In this document: positions 7,451 through 16,228 of the stretch, in pieces
Layout of the letters: every line of letters starts with the position of its first letter
Position numbering within the stretch: position 1 is the stretch's first letter
Assembly (NCBI RefSeq): GCF_014137855.1
Contig: NZ_JACGWT010000001.1
Coordinates: forward strand, 992,001-1,056,000
Length of the DNA: 64,000 bases
Direction: 5' to 3'
From: Microlunatus kandeliicorticis
GTDB lineage: Bacteria > Actinomycetota > Actinomycetes > Propionibacteriales > Propionibacteriaceae
The notes under the pieces: generated by a model
What the model saw: the letters and a program-made list of their open reading frames with translations, nothing else
Database searches by the model: none
What the model was told of the DNA's origin: nothing
Position numbers and translations under genes: made by a program

Positions 7451-9439
7451 ATGACCTTGGCAACGACGCCACCCCGTCCGCAGGATCCGCTCACGCCTGT
7501 CGAGCCCTCACCCGCCGCGGACCGGTCAGCTGTCCCTCGGACCCGACGGCGCGGCCGGCTCGCGGCCCTCTGTGCGTCCGTGCTGCTGCTGGTCACCGGT
7601 CCCGGGCTGACCACCGCGCACGCCGCACCGGAGCCGGCGGGGATCGCGGGTCCGTCGGGTCCGACCGCCGTCGCCCGGGCGCGGGTCGCCGCCGACGTGT
7701 TGATGAGCTCCTACGACCCGGACAAGGCGTGGTTCCCGTCGAGCTGGTGGAACTCGGCGGTCGCGCTGCAGACGATCGGCGACTACATGCAGCGGACGGG
7801 CGACCGGCGCTATCTCGGCCAGCTCGACAACACCTTCGTCAAGGACCAGGGCAGCTTCCCGGCCGGCGAGCTGTCCGGCGACCCGTTGCTCGGCAACTTC
7901 ACCAGCCGGGCGATCGACGACTCGGAGTGGTGGGGGCTCACCTGGGTGCAGGCCTACGACCTGACCCACCAGCGGAAGTACCTCGACATGGCGGTCAGGA
8001 TCGCCACCTACGTCCACGGCTACTGGGACACCAGCACCTGCGGCGGCGGCGTCTGGTGGGACGCCGAGCGGACCTACAAGAACGCGGTGACCAACGGTCT
8101 CTACGTCCGGCTGACCGCCGAGCTGCACAACCGGCTGCCCGGCGACACCCTCTGGCTCGGCCGGGCCACCGAGGCCTGGACCTGGTACACCCACAGCGGT
8201 CTGATCAACGCCGACGGTCTCGTCGACGACGGCCTGACCAGCACCTGCGCCAACAACGGCCAGACCGTCTGGAGCTACAACCAGGGGCTCGGGATCGGCG
8301 CCGGGCTGGAGATCTACCGGGCCACCGGGCAGAAGAGCGCGCTGCGCACCGCCGAACGGCTGGCCGACGCGACGCTCACCTCGCCGCTGGTCCGCGACGG
8401 CGTGCTGACCGAGTCCTGCGACGCCGCCGACCAGACCTGCGACGACAACGCCAAGCAGTTCAAGGGCGTCTTCCTGCGCTACTGGATGGACCTGGCCGAC
8501 ACCACCCACGCCGCCCGGTACACCCGGTTCGTGCACCGGCAGGCCCAGGCGGTCTGGACCGACGACCGCGACGCGGCCGACCGCCTGGGCACCCGGTGGT
8601 CGGGGGTGACCGGCGGGGACCACCCGAACGTCTTCGACTGGCGGACCCAGGCCAGCGCGCTCAGCGCCCTGATCGCCGACGTCCCGCAGCGGGCGCCGAA
8701 GCGCTCGCTGGCCGTGACCCTCGACCCCGCGCAGCCGGTGGTGATGCCGGCGAAGACCGGGACCACCACCGTGCGCACCACCGTGCGGGTCAGCGCCACC
8801 GGCCCGGCCGGCGCCCGGCTGCCCGTCCGGGTGCGGCTGAGCGCGCCGGGGGGCTGGGAGGTGACGCCGAGCAGCGCGACGCTCACCCTGACCACCCGCG
8901 GGGTCGCCCGGCCGGTGGCCGCGACCGTCACCGTCCGCGTCCGGGTCCCGGCCGGCGCCGCCACCGGGACCGGCACGGTGCGCGCCCGGGTCAGCGGCGG
9001 CGGCATGGCCTTCGACGGCCGGTCGGACGTGCTGGTCGCGCGCAGCATCGACTTCGACACCGGGACAGCGGCCGAGACCCCGTGGCTGTGGGACGCGGAC
9101 GGCTCGCAGAGCAACGGCGTCCAGAACCGGTTCGCCGACGGCGACCACGACTTCGTCTACCGGTTCCCGCTGCCCCGCGACACCACCGCGGCGAAGGTCA
9201 CGCTCACCATCGACGCCGAGTACCTGGTGCAGGCGAGCTCCGACGGCTCGACCTGGACCACCGTGCTCAAGGAGGACCAGCCGGTCACCGACGGTTCGAA
9301 CAAGGGCGACCACACCCTCGACCTGACGCCCTACCTCGGCACCACCAAGACCGTCTACCTCCGGATCGCCGACAGCTTCCCGGCTGACGGCTGGGGCGGC
9401 CGGCTCTACCACCTGACCGGCACCTACACCGAGGCCTGA
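7451..9439 (+). CDS. Secreted glycoside hydrolase family 76 (alpha-1,6-mannanase type)
   Basis: A 662-residue exported enzyme. An Arg-rich region (RTRRRGR) precedes a hydrophobic stretch (LAALCASVLLLVTG) and an AHA cleavage site at about residue 60. The GH76 (alpha/alpha)6 domain runs to about residue 400, with the catalytic Asp pair in IDDSEWWGLTW (codons 7916-7921) and the ALQTIGDY and SYNQGLGIGA motifs. A NEW3-like beta domain and a discoidin-like C-terminal domain follow. GH76 members cut alpha-1,6-mannan backbones of fungal or mycobacterial glycans, so the target may be fungal wall mannan. The ATG at 7451 is taken rather than an in-frame start further up, since that one would read through the operator. 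Confidence 0.88.
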   Translation: MTLATTPPRPQDPLTPVEPSPAADRSAVPRTRRRGRLAALCASVLLLVTGPGLTTAHAAPEPAGIAGPSGPTAVARARVAADVLMSSYDPDKAWFPSSWWNSAVALQTIGDYMQRTGDRRYLGQLDNTFVKDQGSFPAGELSGDPLLGNFTSRAIDDSEWWGLTWVQAYDLTHQRKYLDMAVRIATYVHGYWDTSTCGGGVWWDAERTYKNAVTNGLYVRLTAELHNRLPGDTLWLGRATEAWTWYTHSGLINADGLVDDGLTSTCANNGQTVWSYNQGLGIGAGLEIYRATGQKSALRTAERLADATLTSPLVRDGVLTESCDAADQTCDDNAKQFKGVFLRYWMDLADTTHAARYTRFVHRQAQAVWTDDRDAADRLGTRWSGVTGGDHPNVFDWRTQASALSALIADVPQRAPKRSLAVTLDPAQPVVMPAKTGTTTVRTTVRVSATGPAGARLPVRVRLSAPGGWEVTPSSATLTLTTRGVARPVAATVTVRVRVPAGAATGTGTVRARVSGGGMAFDGRSDVLVARSIDFDTGTAAETPWLWDADGSQSNGVQNRFADGDHDFVYRFPLPRDTTAAKVTLTIDAEYLVQASSDGSTWTTVLKEDQPVTDGSNKGDHTLDLTPYLGTTKTVYLRIADSFPADGWGGRLYHLTGTYTEA

Positions 9440-9502
9440 CCACCACGGCGCCCTGAGCCTGTCGAAGGGCGAAGGGTGCGGCGCTTCGACAGGCTCAGCG
9501 TG

Positions 9503-9518
9503 CGTTCCCGCGGGAACG
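9503..9518. repeat. 16-bp perfect palindrome, copy 1
   Basis: CGTTCCCGCGGGAACG is a perfect palindrome sitting just after a plus-oriented repeat element. An identical copy is at 9625. Confidence 0.85.
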
Positions 9519-9624
9519 TCGCCACGGTGCCCTGAGCCTGTCGAAGGGCGAGGGGTGCAGCGCTTCGACAGGCTCAGCGCGCGTTCCAAGGTGAGGGGTG
9601 CGGCGCTTCGACAGGCTCAGCGCG

Positions 9625-9640
9625 CGTTCCCGCGGGAACG
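9625..9640. repeat. 16-bp perfect palindrome, copy 2
   Basis: The same sequence as at 9503, at the same distance after a plus-oriented repeat element, so it belongs to the larger repeated unit. Confidence 0.85.
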
Positions 9641-9787
9641 TCGCCCACGGTGCCCTGAGCCCGTCGAAGGGCGAGCGCTGAGGCGCTTCGACAGGCTCAG
9701 CGTGCGTTCGAGGGCGAAGGGTGCAGCGCGCTTCGACAGGCTCACCGCTCGTGCGAGGAAGGCTCAGCGCGCGTCGTCGCGGGCGGG

Positions 9788-10825
9788 TCAGCGACGGGCG
9801 GCGAGGCAGCGGCCGAGGGAGGCGCGGGTGGCGGGGGAGCGGTCGCCGTTGGGGACGGCGGCCTCGGCGCCGTCGAGCAGACCCTGGGCGTAGGCGGTCT
9901 CCTGGGCGACCGTCAGCTCGCTGGTGGTGCTCCCACCGGCGCGGGCGCCGAGCTCGTTGTAGACCCACGGCCGGTGGGTGAGCAGCTGGACCAGGGCCAG
10001 GTTGCCGGGTTCGAGCGGGGGCCGGCCGGCGAAGTTCTCCTCGGCCAGCCGGACCGGGCGGCCCTCGGCGCGGCTCCGGGCGCGGGCGATCAGGCGGGCG
10101 GCCCGGTCGCTGGCGCGGGCCACCGACGGCTGGTCGAAGACCGTCCGGTGACTCCCGCGACCGCGCCACATCGCGTGGTGGCGTCCGTCCACGGTCAGCC
10201 CGAGCTGGCTGTAGACCGCTTGGAACGTCGGTCCCTGGCTGTGGTCGTCGTGGACGCTGATGGCCAGCGCGGCGTGCGCCCGGTCGGCGATCCGGGCCCG
10301 CTCGGTCAGGCTGACGCTCGAGCTCTCGTGGGCCTTGGTCAGCAGCACCCGGTAGCCGTCGCTCCGCAGCCCGGCGGCGACGCAGCTGCTGACGTCGAAG
10401 ACCTCGCGCATCTCCGGCTGGTTCGGGTAGTCGACGTCGAGCAGACCGTTCACCGTGCGGCTCCGGATCGACCGCCCGCTGTGACCCGGGTCGATGACGA
10501 TCACTGGGTGGCTGGTCGCCCCGCCGGAGCCGGCGGTGCTGGAGGGCCGGGTCGACACGCGGGCCGACGGCCTGGCCGAGGCGCTGGCCGAGGACGTGAC
10601 CGACGGCTTGCCTGACGGGGTGCCCGAGGGCGTGGCCGCGACGGTGGGAGGTGCGGTCGCGGTGGTCGGCGCGGGGAGCGCGGTCGCCGTGCTCACCGGC
10701 GCCGGGCCGGCCGACGGCACCGACCCGCACCCGGCCAGCGCGAGGCCCAGTGCGAGGCCCGGTGCGAGGCCCAGCGGCACCGGGACGATCAGGCGCGGGC
10801 GGCGGGGGCTCCGGGCGCGGCTCAC
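9788..10825 (-). CDS. Lipoprotein N-acetylmuramoyl-L-alanine amidase
   Basis: A 345-residue lipoprotein. It has a basic N-terminus, a hydrophobic segment and a lipobox LAGC at about residues 30-33. A long Ser/Thr/Pro/Ala linker to about residue 105 is followed by an Amidase_3 domain. Zinc ligands are the His of DPGHSG and the His of SVHDDH, with the catalytic Glu probably in YNELGA. It should cleave the amide bond between muramic acid and the peptide stem on the outer face of the membrane. The GTG is leaderless: TAGCGT lies six bases upstream. The last 60 residues show only weak motifs. Confidence 0.85.
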   Translation of the reverse strand: MSRARSPRRPRLIVPVPLGLAPGLALGLALAGCGSVPSAGPAPVSTATALPAPTTATAPPTVAATPSGTPSGKPSVTSSASASARPSARVSTRPSSTAGSGGATSHPVIVIDPGHSGRSIRSRTVNGLLDVDYPNQPEMREVFDVSSCVAAGLRSDGYRVLLTKAHESSSVSLTERARIADRAHAALAISVHDDHSQGPTFQAVYSQLGLTVDGRHHAMWRGRGSHRTVFDQPSVARASDRAARLIARARSRAEGRPVRLAEENFAGRPPLEPGNLALVQLLTHRPWVYNELGARAGGSTTSELTVAQETAYAQGLLDGAEAAVPNGDRSPATRASLGRCLAARR

Positions 10826-10831
10826 GGCGTC

Positions 10832-10837
10832 ACGCTA
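10832..10837 (-). promoter_or_regulatory. -10 box of leaderless amidase promoter
   Basis: TAGCGT on the minus strand, six bases before the GTG. It also supports that start codon. Confidence 0.45.
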
Positions 10838-10860
10838 ACCGGAGCCGGCCCGGTCGGGGG

Positions 10861-11631
10861 TCAGCCGAGCAGGATCGTCGGCTTGCGGTCGCTCCGCCCG
10901 GTCCGGACGATCAGCGCGGCCGCGACGACGACGGCGGCCAGCACGGCGGCCACCCGGACCACGTCCGACGGCGTGGCGACCACCACGGCCACCAGCGCCC
11001 ACAGCGCGGTGAAGGCGAACGCGGCCAGCGCGGTGGCCCGGCCGACCACCCACAGGCAGCACAGCGTGGCCGCGGCCAGCAGCAGCACCGAGACCACGGT
11101 CACCCAGGCGGCGGCCGGCGGCATCCCGAGGCTGCGGAACGTCACGCCGAACCCGGCGGTCGCGGCGAGCACGGCCCAGCCGAGATAGAGCGTGATCGGC
11201 AGCCGGACCAGCGCCCGCTCGGTGGTCCGCTGCGCCGGCCCGGTGCGGGCGGCCCGCACCGCCGCGGTGATCAGCGCGACGACCAGCACCAGGATCACGA
11301 TCTGCGACAGCCAGATCGTCCTGGTGGCGAAGATCGGCACCCAGACCGTGCTCGAGGCGAAGGCCAGTGCCATCCACCAGCCGGTCCGGCGCTGGACCGG
11401 GCGGGTCCGTTCGCTCGGGCGCAGCTGGTTGGTCGCGTAGGCGAGCGAGGCGAGATAGATCAGCCCCCAGATGCTGAAGGCGTAGCCGGCCGGGGTGATC
11501 AGGCTGCGGTTCGCGTCCGAGACCGCTCCGGTGTCGGGACCGATCCCGAGCAGGGTGGTCAGCGGCGAGCTGACGATCTGCAGGACGGCCAGCGCCAGGA
11601 CGACGACGGAGCGGGTGCGGTCGGAGGACAT
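10861..11631 (-). CDS. TspO/MBR-related multi-pass membrane protein
   Basis: A 256-residue membrane protein with about seven hydrophobic segments. The conserved PAGYAFSIWGLIYLASLAY at about residues 47-65 is the signature of TspO-like tryptophan-rich sensory proteins, and a second family-like stretch ends in GVTFRSLG. The classical TspO has five helices and about 160 residues, so this is the longer actinobacterial branch. Possible ligands are tetrapyrroles or lipids, but nothing here shows which. The neighbours (amidase, MDR oxidoreductase) give no functional hint. Confidence 0.75.
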   Translation of the reverse strand: MSSDRTRSVVVLALAVLQIVSSPLTTLLGIGPDTGAVSDANRSLITPAGYAFSIWGLIYLASLAYATNQLRPSERTRPVQRRTGWWMALAFASSTVWVPIFATRTIWLSQIVILVLVVALITAAVRAARTGPAQRTTERALVRLPITLYLGWAVLAATAGFGVTFRSLGMPPAAAWVTVVSVLLLAAATLCCLWVVGRATALAAFAFTALWALVAVVVATPSDVVRVAAVLAAVVVAAALIVRTGRSDRKPTILLG

Positions 11632-11701
11632 GCGCCCAGTATCGGCGCGACGCGCAAGACGTCCCGGGACGCCGAGCGCTCGCGCCGCACCGCGGCACCG
11701 C

Positions 11702-12712
11702 TCAGAAGGTGACGACCATCTTCCCGGTGTTCTCCCCGGCCAGCAGGCCGAGGAACGCCCCGACGGCGGAGTCGAGACCCTCGCGGACCGTCTCGCGCAC
11801 GACCAGGTCGCCCGCGGCGAACCAGCCGCCGACGCGCTCGGCGAACTCGCCCTGCAGGTCGCGGTGGTCGCCGACCAGGAAGCCCTCGAGCCGCAGCCGG
11901 TTGCTCACCATCAGACCGAGGTTGCGAGGCCCGGGCGGCGGCTCGGTGGCGTTGTAGGCCGAGATCGCCCCGCAGAGCGCACCGCGTCCGCGCAGCCGGA
12001 GCGCCCCGATGGCCGCCTCGAGCTGCTCGCCGCCGACGTTGTCGAAGTAGACGTCGATGCCGTCGGGGGCGGCCTCCCGCAGCCGGTCACGGACCGGGCC
12101 GTCGTGGTAGTCGAAGGCGGCGTCGAAGTGCAGTTCGTCGGTGAGGAAGGCGACCTTCTCGGCCGAGCCGGCGCTGCCGACGACCCGTCCGGCGCCGCCG
12201 AGCCTGGCGAACTGGCCGACCAGGGAGCCGACCGCGCCCGCGGCGCCGGAGACGAACACGGTCTCACCGGCCTGGAGGGCGCCGACCCGGAACAGCCCCG
12301 CGTACGCGGTCAGGCCGGGCATGCCCAGGACCCCGAGGTAGTGGCTGGGGGAAGCCCCCGGCACCTCGCGCAGCGGCTGGACGGCGTCGGCCGCGACCAG
12401 CGCGTGCTCGCGCCAGCCGAGGTTGTGCAGCACCAGGGTGCCGACCTCGACCGTGGTGTCCGGGCCTGCTGCCACCACTTCGCCGACCGCCCCGCCCTCG
12501 AGCGGAGCGTCGAGCCGGAACGGGGCCACGTAGGACTTGCTGTCGTTCATCCGGCCGCGCATGTACGGGTCGACCGACATCGCCCGGTTGCGGACCAGCA
12601 GCTGGCCGGGTCCGGGGTCGGGGAGCGTGGTCTCGACGAGCCGGAAGTCGTCCGGCGTCGGGGTGCCGTGCGGGCGCGCGGCGAGGTGGATCTCACGGGT
12701 CTGGGTGCTCAC
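11702..12712 (-). CDS. NADP-dependent MDR oxidoreductase (2-alkenal / prostaglandin reductase type)
   Basis: A 336-residue zinc-free medium-chain reductase. Substrate-domain motifs are MSVDPYMRGRM and DAPLEGGAVGEV, the latter typical of the CurA / leukotriene B4 dehydrogenase branch. The cofactor fold is at about residues 145-170 (VFVSGAAGAVGSLVGQFA), followed by CGAISAYN. Such enzymes reduce activated C=C bonds of enals and enones, often for detoxification. The GTG has a TAGCGT box six bases upstream, suggesting a leaderless mRNA. It stands alone on this strand. Confidence 0.88.
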   Translation of the reverse strand: MSTQTREIHLAARPHGTPTPDDFRLVETTLPDPGPGQLLVRNRAMSVDPYMRGRMNDSKSYVAPFRLDAPLEGGAVGEVVAAGPDTTVEVGTLVLHNLGWREHALVAADAVQPLREVPGASPSHYLGVLGMPGLTAYAGLFRVGALQAGETVFVSGAAGAVGSLVGQFARLGGAGRVVGSAGSAEKVAFLTDELHFDAAFDYHDGPVRDRLREAAPDGIDVYFDNVGGEQLEAAIGALRLRGRGALCGAISAYNATEPPPGPRNLGLMVSNRLRLEGFLVGDHRDLQGEFAERVGGWFAAGDLVVRETVREGLDSAVGAFLGLLAGENTGKMVVTF

Positions 12713-12718
12713 CGGGAC

Positions 12719-12724
12719 ACGCTA
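12719..12724 (-). promoter_or_regulatory. -10 box of leaderless MDR promoter
   Basis: TAGCGT on the minus strand, six bases before the GTG. Confidence 0.45.
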
Positions 12725-12762
12725 GGCCACCGCCGCAAACCGTGGCGGCGGTGGCCCCGGCG

Positions 12763-13653
12763 TCACTTCGAGAAGCCGGCGGTGAGCCCGGAGAGCAGCT
12801 GGCGTCGCCCGATCACGTAGAGCACCAGGATCGGCAGCGTGGTCAGCACCACCGAGGCCAGCACCGCGGGGACGTTGACGCTGTACTGGCCCTGGAAGCT
12901 CCACAGCGCCAGCGGGAGCACCCGCTTGTCCGGGCTCTGGGTCAGGATCAGCGGCAGCAGGAAGCCGTTCCAGATGCCGAGCGCGCTGTAGATGGTCACC
13001 GTGACCAGCGCCGGACGGGTCAGCGGGAAGGCGAGGTGCCACAGCGTGCCCCACTCCGAGGCCCCGTCCACCCGCATCGACTCGAAGAGCTCCTTGGGTA
13101 CGTCGCGGATGAAGTTGCTCAGCACCAGCACGGCCAGCGGGATCGAGAAGGCGATCGACGGCAGCGCGATCGCGGCCAGGGTGTCGTAGAGCCCGAGCTT
13201 GATGATCAGCAGGTAGACCGGGATCACGGTCGCCTGCAGCGGGATGGCCAGGCCCATCAGGAACAGCGAGTTGATGAACCGGAGCACCCGCGTCCCGCTG
13301 CGGACGATCGCGTAGGCCGCGACGAACGACACCAGCACTCCGGGCACCACGGCGCCGACGGTGACGATCACGCTGTTGAGGAAGTAGCGCGGGAAGTCCG
13401 AGGCGATCACCAGCGAGTAGTTCTCGATGGTGGGCGCGTCGGGAACCAGCGGATTCGTGGCGTAGTAGACGTTCTGGCTCTTGAAGCTGGTGATCACGAT
13501 CCAGTAGACCGGGATGATCACCAGCGCCAGCCAGACGATGCTCAGCACCCCGCCGATCACGTTGGGACGGAGCGTGGCCCGGCCCGACCGACGCGGCCGG
13601 CCGCCGGTGCTCACGGTGTCGGTGCGCTGCTCGGTGAGGGTCGCGGTCGCCAC
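12763..13653 (-). CDS. Carbohydrate ABC transporter permease (MalG type)
   Basis: A 296-residue inner-membrane permease with six predicted helices. The coupling-helix EAA motif is VDGASEWGTLWHLAFPLTRPAL (about residues 198-219), where the cytosolic ATPase docks. It is the third gene of the binding protein - permease - permease operon, starting one base after the preceding stop with a GTG. Substrate specificity lies mainly in the binding protein. No ATPase gene is nearby, so a shared MsiK-type ATPase elsewhere is expected, as in Streptomyces. Confidence 0.92.
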   Translation of the reverse strand: MATATLTEQRTDTVSTGGRPRRSGRATLRPNVIGGVLSIVWLALVIIPVYWIVITSFKSQNVYYATNPLVPDAPTIENYSLVIASDFPRYFLNSVIVTVGAVVPGVLVSFVAAYAIVRSGTRVLRFINSLFLMGLAIPLQATVIPVYLLIIKLGLYDTLAAIALPSIAFSIPLAVLVLSNFIRDVPKELFESMRVDGASEWGTLWHLAFPLTRPALVTVTIYSALGIWNGFLLPLILTQSPDKRVLPLALWSFQGQYSVNVPAVLASVVLTTLPILVLYVIGRRQLLSGLTAGFSK

Positions 13654-13654
13654 C

Positions 13655-14590
13655 TCAGGCTCCTTCCAGCTGGCTGTCGGTGCCGTTGCCGCCGAGCCGG
13701 CGGAGCAGCAGGGCGAGCACCAGGCCGACCAGTACGAGGATCACCGCGATGGCGCTCGCCGGCCCCATCAGGTTGGCCTGGAAACCGGTCTTGTACATGT
13801 CCAGCGCCAGCACCCGGGTGGCGTCGGCCGGGCCGCCCTCGGTCAGCACGAAGATCAGGTCGAAGAAGGTCAGCGACCCGACGACCATCAGCGTGGAGGA
13901 GGTGATGATCGTGTACTTCAGCTGCGGCAGGGTGATCGAGAAGAACTGCTGGAAGCGGCCGGCGCCGTCGATCAGCGCGGCCTCGTACATGCTGGTCGGG
14001 ATCTGCCGGACCCCGCCCTGGTAGATCAGCGAGTGGAACGGGATGTACTGCCAGGACACCACGAAGATCACCACGCCCATGGCCAGCCCGGGCTGGCCGA
14101 GCCAGTCCTGGCTGAGGGCGGCGATGTGCAGCCCGGCGCTGAGCCCGAAGTTCGGGTCGAGCAGGGCCTTGAAGGCGATGGCGATCGCCGCCGAGCTGAG
14201 CAGCAGCGGGATGAAGTAGAGCACCGCCAGCACCGCGCGGTAGCGCTGCTGGCCGGCGATGAAGGTGCCGAGCAGGATGCTCAGCGGCGTCTGCACCAGC
14301 CAGCTCAGCGCCATCACCTCGAAGGTGACCAGCAGCGAGTGCGGCAGCCCGGGATCGGACAGCACCGCCTTCCAGCTGGTCAGCCCGGACGGCCGGATCG
14401 CGCCGATGCCGTCCCAGGTGGTGAACGACAGCGCCAGCACCCCGATCAGCGGGACGATCCCGAACAGGGTGAAGAAGGCGAGCGCGGGCAGCGCCATCCA
14501 GGTGAGGTCGGCCCCCTTCAGGTGACCGGCGCGGGAGCCTTCCCCCGGCGGCGCGGCCTGCACCGCCGCCGGGGCCGCGAGGGCGGTCAC
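13655..14590 (-). CDS. Carbohydrate ABC transporter permease (MalF type)
   Basis: A 311-residue permease with six predicted helices. The EAA loop is in YEAALIDGAGRFQQFFSITLP. The GTG overlaps the stop of the binding-protein gene by GTGA, which indicates translational coupling. It pairs with the downstream MalG-type permease to form the heterodimeric channel. The N-terminal 30 residues are Ala/Pro-rich and cytosolic. Confidence 0.92.
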   Translation of the reverse strand: MTALAAPAAVQAAPPGEGSRAGHLKGADLTWMALPALAFFTLFGIVPLIGVLALSFTTWDGIGAIRPSGLTSWKAVLSDPGLPHSLLVTFEVMALSWLVQTPLSILLGTFIAGQQRYRAVLAVLYFIPLLLSSAAIAIAFKALLDPNFGLSAGLHIAALSQDWLGQPGLAMGVVIFVVSWQYIPFHSLIYQGGVRQIPTSMYEAALIDGAGRFQQFFSITLPQLKYTIITSSTLMVVGSLTFFDLIFVLTEGGPADATRVLALDMYKTGFQANLMGPASAIAVILVLVGLVLALLLRRLGGNGTDSQLEGA

Positions 14591-15945
14591 GATCCGATGG
14601 CCTTGTTCATGTTCTCGACCCACTGCTCGGGGGTGACGCTGAGCTGGAACAGCTTGGCGATGTTGTCGAGCAGGGTCTCGGCCTGGGTGGGGGAGAGCGC
14701 CTGGTCCCAGGACTGGGCGAAGTTCTTGGCCCCGCTGGCCGTCTTGTAGACGAAGGACAGGAAGTCCGCGTCGCCGCCGCTGCCGAAGTTCTTGTCGGCG
14801 CCGTTGACGATCGGGACGTTGCCGGCCTTGACCCAGGCCTGGGTCTCGGTGTCGTCGAGGACCGTGGTGGAGAAGAACTTCTTGGCCGCTTCCTTCTGCG
14901 CATCGGTCGCCTTGGCGGAGATCGACAGGTACTGGCCCGGGTTGCCGACGGTGTCGCTCGGGTCGCCCTTGCCGCCCTCGACGGTCGGGAAGTTCATGTA
15001 GCCGAGGTGGCCGCCGGTGACGAAGTCGCCGCCGCTCTCCTTCATGCTCCCGTAGGTCCAGCTGCCGTGCAGCATCATCGCGGCCTTGCCGGTGTAGAGC
15101 AGCGCCTGGTCGGCATTCGAGTCGGCGGTGATCGAGGAGAAGCCCTTGACGAAGCCCTTGGCCTTGACCAGGTCCTGGATCTTGGTCAGCATCTCGGTGA
15201 CCGCCGGGTCGGACCAGGCGTCGGACTTGCCCTCGAACACGTTCTGGAAGACGCCCGAGCCGCCGATCCGGTCGAGCAGGAACTCCAGCCACATCATGTT
15301 CGTCCAGCGCGACTGCCCGCCCAGCGAGAACGGGGCGACGCCGGCGCCGTTGAACCTGTCGACCAGGTTCATCACGTCGGTCCAGGTGCTCGGCGGTTGC
15401 GCCCCGACCTTGTCGAAGACCGACTTGTTGTAGTAGAGGACGATCGGGGCGACCGTCTCACACGGCATCGCGTAGATCTTGTCGTTCACGGTGGCCGCGG
15501 CGAACGAGGAGGCGAACAGCTTCTGCTTGAGGGCGTCGTTCTGGCCGAACCAGTCGGTGAGGTCCTCGACCTGGTCGTTCTTGACGTACTCCTGCAAGCC
15601 GCCGCCGCCCCAGCCCCAGATGATCGACGGACCCTGACCGGCCCCGAGCGCGGTCTTGATCTTGGTCTTGTAGGCGTCGTTCGCGAACTCGGTGTAGGCG
15701 ATCTTGCTGCTCGCGTTGGCCGCGTTGAACCGCTTGACGGTGTCCTCGCGGATCCCCTGGCCGGGCTGGCCGGTGAGGAACCAGTAGCTGGTGGAGCCGG
15801 CGTCGCCGCCCCCGTTGCCCCCGCCGCCGGCCGCACCGGTCTGGGTGGGGGTGGTGCCGCCGCAGGCGGCGAGCGCGGCCGCGCTCGCCGGGACGCCGAG
15901 GGCGAGGCCGAGGAACTTCCGGCGCGAGGTGATTCTGGGGTCCAC
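14587..15945 (-). CDS. Tat-exported lipoprotein sugar-binding protein of ABC transporter
   Basis: A 452-residue extracellular solute-binding protein (family 1). The N-terminus has a twin-arginine motif (SRRKFLG, Arg8-Arg9) and a lipobox LAAC with Cys28, so it is probably exported folded by Tat and lipid-anchored. A Gly/Asn-rich linker follows. The mature part contains motifs usual for oligosaccharide binders (PCETVAPIVLYYNK, GWGGGGLQEY, LLYTGKAAMMLHGSW). The GTG was chosen over an upstream ATG because GGGAG precedes it and the Tat signal begins right after. Divergent GH3 and LacI genes suggest that oligosaccharides are imported and cleaved. Xylo-oligosaccharides are the first guess, by analogy with the Streptomyces bxlEFGA genes. 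Confidence 0.92.
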   Translation of the reverse strand: MDPRITSRRKFLGLALGVPASAAALAACGGTTPTQTGAAGGGGNGGGDAGSTSYWFLTGQPGQGIREDTVKRFNAANASSKIAYTEFANDAYKTKIKTALGAGQGPSIIWGWGGGGLQEYVKNDQVEDLTDWFGQNDALKQKLFASSFAAATVNDKIYAMPCETVAPIVLYYNKSVFDKVGAQPPSTWTDVMNLVDRFNGAGVAPFSLGGQSRWTNMMWLEFLLDRIGGSGVFQNVFEGKSDAWSDPAVTEMLTKIQDLVKAKGFVKGFSSITADSNADQALLYTGKAAMMLHGSWTYGSMKESGGDFVTGGHLGYMNFPTVEGGKGDPSDTVGNPGQYLSISAKATDAQKEAAKKFFSTTVLDDTETQAWVKAGNVPIVNGADKNFGSGGDADFLSFVYKTASGAKNFAQSWDQALSPTQAETLLDNIAKLFQLSVTPEQWVENMNKAIGS

Positions 15946-16067
15946 GTTGATCTCCCTGTCGGTTGCCGGGACGGCGTCGCGTCCCACGAGCGCTGAGGCT
16001 GGGTGCCGCGGCGGCGACCGACCGAGGCTCGAGGTGAACCGCCGCCGCTGGCCGGGCCAACGTAAAT

Positions 16068-16075
16068 TTGCGCAA
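16068..16075. promoter_or_regulatory. LacI-type palindrome TTGCGCAA within the transporter promoter
   Basis: A perfect 8-base palindrome with the CG centre typical of LacI operators lies inside the 17-base spacer that follows the minus-strand TTGACA at 16083-16088. A bound repressor there would block RNA polymerase. Confidence 0.55.
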
Positions 16076-16160
16076 GATGTGCTGTCAAGCAATTCGCACC
16101 GATCGGTCCTGTGCCGTGATCTATTCGAGACCGAGCCGTCGGCGAGGTCGTCTTTCCCTG

Positions 16161-16189
16161 CTGACACGGGGGTTGTGGCGTTGTATGGT
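16161..16189 (+). promoter_or_regulatory. Promoter of the GH3 gene (CTGACA-17-TATGGT)
   Basis: -35 CTGACA at 16161-16166 and -10 TATGGT at 16184-16189 with ideal 17-base spacing. Transcription should start near 16196, about 60 bases before the GTG. Confidence 0.6.
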
Positions 16190-16215
16190 GCGTCGGTCGT
16201 CCGCCGGTCGCGACC

Positions 16216-16228
16216 TCGAAACTTTCGA
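16216..16228. promoter_or_regulatory. Operator candidate TCGAAACTTTCGA before GH3
   Basis: A perfect 13-base inverted repeat (TCGAAA-C-TTTCGA) between the predicted GH3 transcription start and its ribosome site. Its core GAAACTTTC resembles operators I recall for LacI-family xylan regulators of Streptomyces. Confidence 0.68.

Larger units (their letters stand above)
9440..9787. repeat. Intergenic block of eight CTGAGCCTGTCGAAG elements in hairpin units
   Basis: No gene is seen in these 348 bases between convergent genes. The 15-base element occurs in minus orientation at 9453, 9532 and 9655 (last with one change) and in plus orientation at 9484, 9563, 9606, 9686 and 9731 (last with one change). 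Three minus/plus pairs are each separated by exactly 16 bases of related sequence (GGCGAnGGGTGCnGCG type), making 46-base units that can fold into 15-bp stems. Confidence 0.9.

Noticed and set aside
7526-9589. 687-residue open frame antisense to the GH76 gene
   Set aside because: Composition is only His, Gly, Arg, Pro, Val and Asp typical of the shadow frame of GC-rich genes, with no domain; the sense protein has clear GH76 motifs. The same holds for long antisense frames at 16719-19013, 49886-51112 and 51061-52767.
12763-15945. ATPase gene of the sugar transporter
   Set aside because: No Walker A or ABC signature was found near the permeases. A shared ATPase elsewhere is expected.
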